This document shows, in pieces, positions 11,677 to 12,171 of a stretch of 12,171 nucleotides of DNA (within the stretch, counting starts at the first letter, position 1; each line of letters starts with the position of its first letter). Below the pieces are notes generated by a model. That model was not told the origin of the DNA, ran no database searches, and saw only the letters and a list, made by a program, of their open reading frames with translations. Both the position numbers and the translations under genes were made by a program. The DNA lies in assembly GCA_030152225.1 (NCBI GenBank), contig JASLHL010000261.1, positions 1-12,171 on the forward strand. The letters run 5' to 3'. This stretch comes from Flavobacterium sp. Lineage in GTDB: Bacteria > Bacteroidota > Bacteroidia > Flavobacteriales > Flavobacteriaceae.

Positions 11677-12171
11677 ATGGCAAAGAAAATTAGAGGTACT
11701 GACGGGAAAGTGTACAAACAACAAAAACCATTTTATCAAAAATGGTGGTTTATTGCTATTATAGTGGTAATCGTAGTTGGGGCTTTAGGTGCAAATGGAA
11801 GTAGTAAAGGAGATACTGCTTCTAGTAAAAAAGATACGAAAGCTGTGAATAAAACAAAAGCAAAGGACCCTAAAAAAGAAGTTGAGGCTTTTGTAGACAA
11901 TACTGTAACTTCTAAAGATGCTATCGTGAAGTACACTGGTTCTGAAAAAGGTAAAGATTACGATGGGAAACCTATTCTATATACTTTTTTTGAGGTTACA
12001 AACAAAAGTGAAGAAGCTCAAAATGGACAGATTATTATTATGTCCCATGTTGACTTTACTCAAAACTTAGGAGCATCCACTAAAAATTTAGATTATGGAG
12101 TTGCAATGGATTCGCCGCACCAAGATAAATTAGATATGCTACAGCAAGATATTAATCCTGGAGGAACTGTC
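11677..12171 (+). CDS. DUF5067-like membrane-anchored protein, 3' end cut by window edge
   Basis: The open frame from ATG at 11677 gives 165 residues up to the edge. AAAGGAG lies about 11 nt upstream, slightly far. The N-terminus is polar (MAKKIRGTDGKVYKQQKPFY), then one hydrophobic helix at about 24-39 (WFIAIIVVIVVGALGA), a Ser/Lys/Thr-rich stretch, and an outside domain. The domain contains PILYTFFEVTNKSEEAQN (99-116), the strand pattern of DUF5067-type immunoglobulin-like folds. Lying just after cI, it is probably expressed in the lysogen; genes here often act in superinfection exclusion or change the host surface, but that is inference. No promoter of its own is clear. Confidence 0.72.
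   Translation, partial: MAKKIRGTDGKVYKQQKPFYQKWWFIAIIVVIVVGALGANGSSKGDTASSKKDTKAVNKTKAKDPKKEVEAFVDNTVTSKDAIVKYTGSEKGKDYDGKPILYTFFEVTNKSEEAQNGQIIIMSHVDFTQNLGASTKNLDYGVAMDSPHQDKLDMLQQDINPGGTV

Noticed and set aside
1..12171. CRISPR array, tRNA, rRNA, insertion sequence, attachment site
   Set aside because: I saw no regularly spaced repeats with unique spacers, no cloverleaf sequence, no transposase and no att-like core. An att site may lie to the right of the window.

Overview
This window looks like the regulatory and early lytic (replication/recombination) region of a temperate phage, or an integrated prophage, of a low-GC Gram-positive host. The evidence is AT-rich DNA, strong AGGAGG-type ribosome binding sites, consensus sigma-A promoters, and a gene set typical of siphophages of Enterococcus, Listeria and relatives: CI/Cro, ERF, DUF1351, HNHc/NinB-like protein and a DnaD-type initiator. 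The exact host cannot be fixed from the sequence. PcfJ/PcfK-like proteins were first named on an Enterococcus faecalis plasmid, so an enterococcal host is possible.

Right end (about 10.47-12.17 kb) is the genetic switch. A CI-type repressor with an S24/LexA-like self-cleaving domain reads rightward, and a Cro-like protein reads leftward. Between them lie two divergent promoters and three operator-like sites; a fourth matching site sits at the 3' end of cro. A terminator follows cI, then a membrane-anchored DUF5067-like protein cut by the window edge.

Middle (about 4.8-10.45 kb) is one leftward, tightly packed early operon. It starts with small genes of unknown role (one a two-helix membrane protein), then an ERF single-strand annealing protein, a coiled-coil DUF1351 protein, an HNHc/NinB-like protein, and a DnaD-domain replication initiator whose linker-coding DNA carries iterons that look like the origin. 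Next come a stand-alone LexA-type winged helix, a short XerC/D-like tyrosine recombinase in an unusual place, and a 33-residue double-CXXC microprotein.

Left part (1-4.8 kb) is an accessory block of leftward genes: an Api92/DUF1281-like protein, several unknowns, a PcfK-like (AcrIIA9-related) and PcfJ-like pair, a small methyltransferase, and three more unknowns or partials. Its most striking feature is a repeated element of about 23 nt at every non-overlapping gene boundary. The element is an imperfect 7-3-7 inverted repeat followed by a GAAAG-like flank and the ribosome binding site. The arms differ between copies but base pairing is often kept by paired changes. It is not seen right of the recombinase gene. 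This repeat array is the best candidate for an undescribed system here. Five small or edge-truncated genes below usual length cut-offs were found by reading the strands directly (53, 49, 45 and 33 residues, plus the partial gene at the left edge), and several starts were moved to codons with a proper ribosome binding site.
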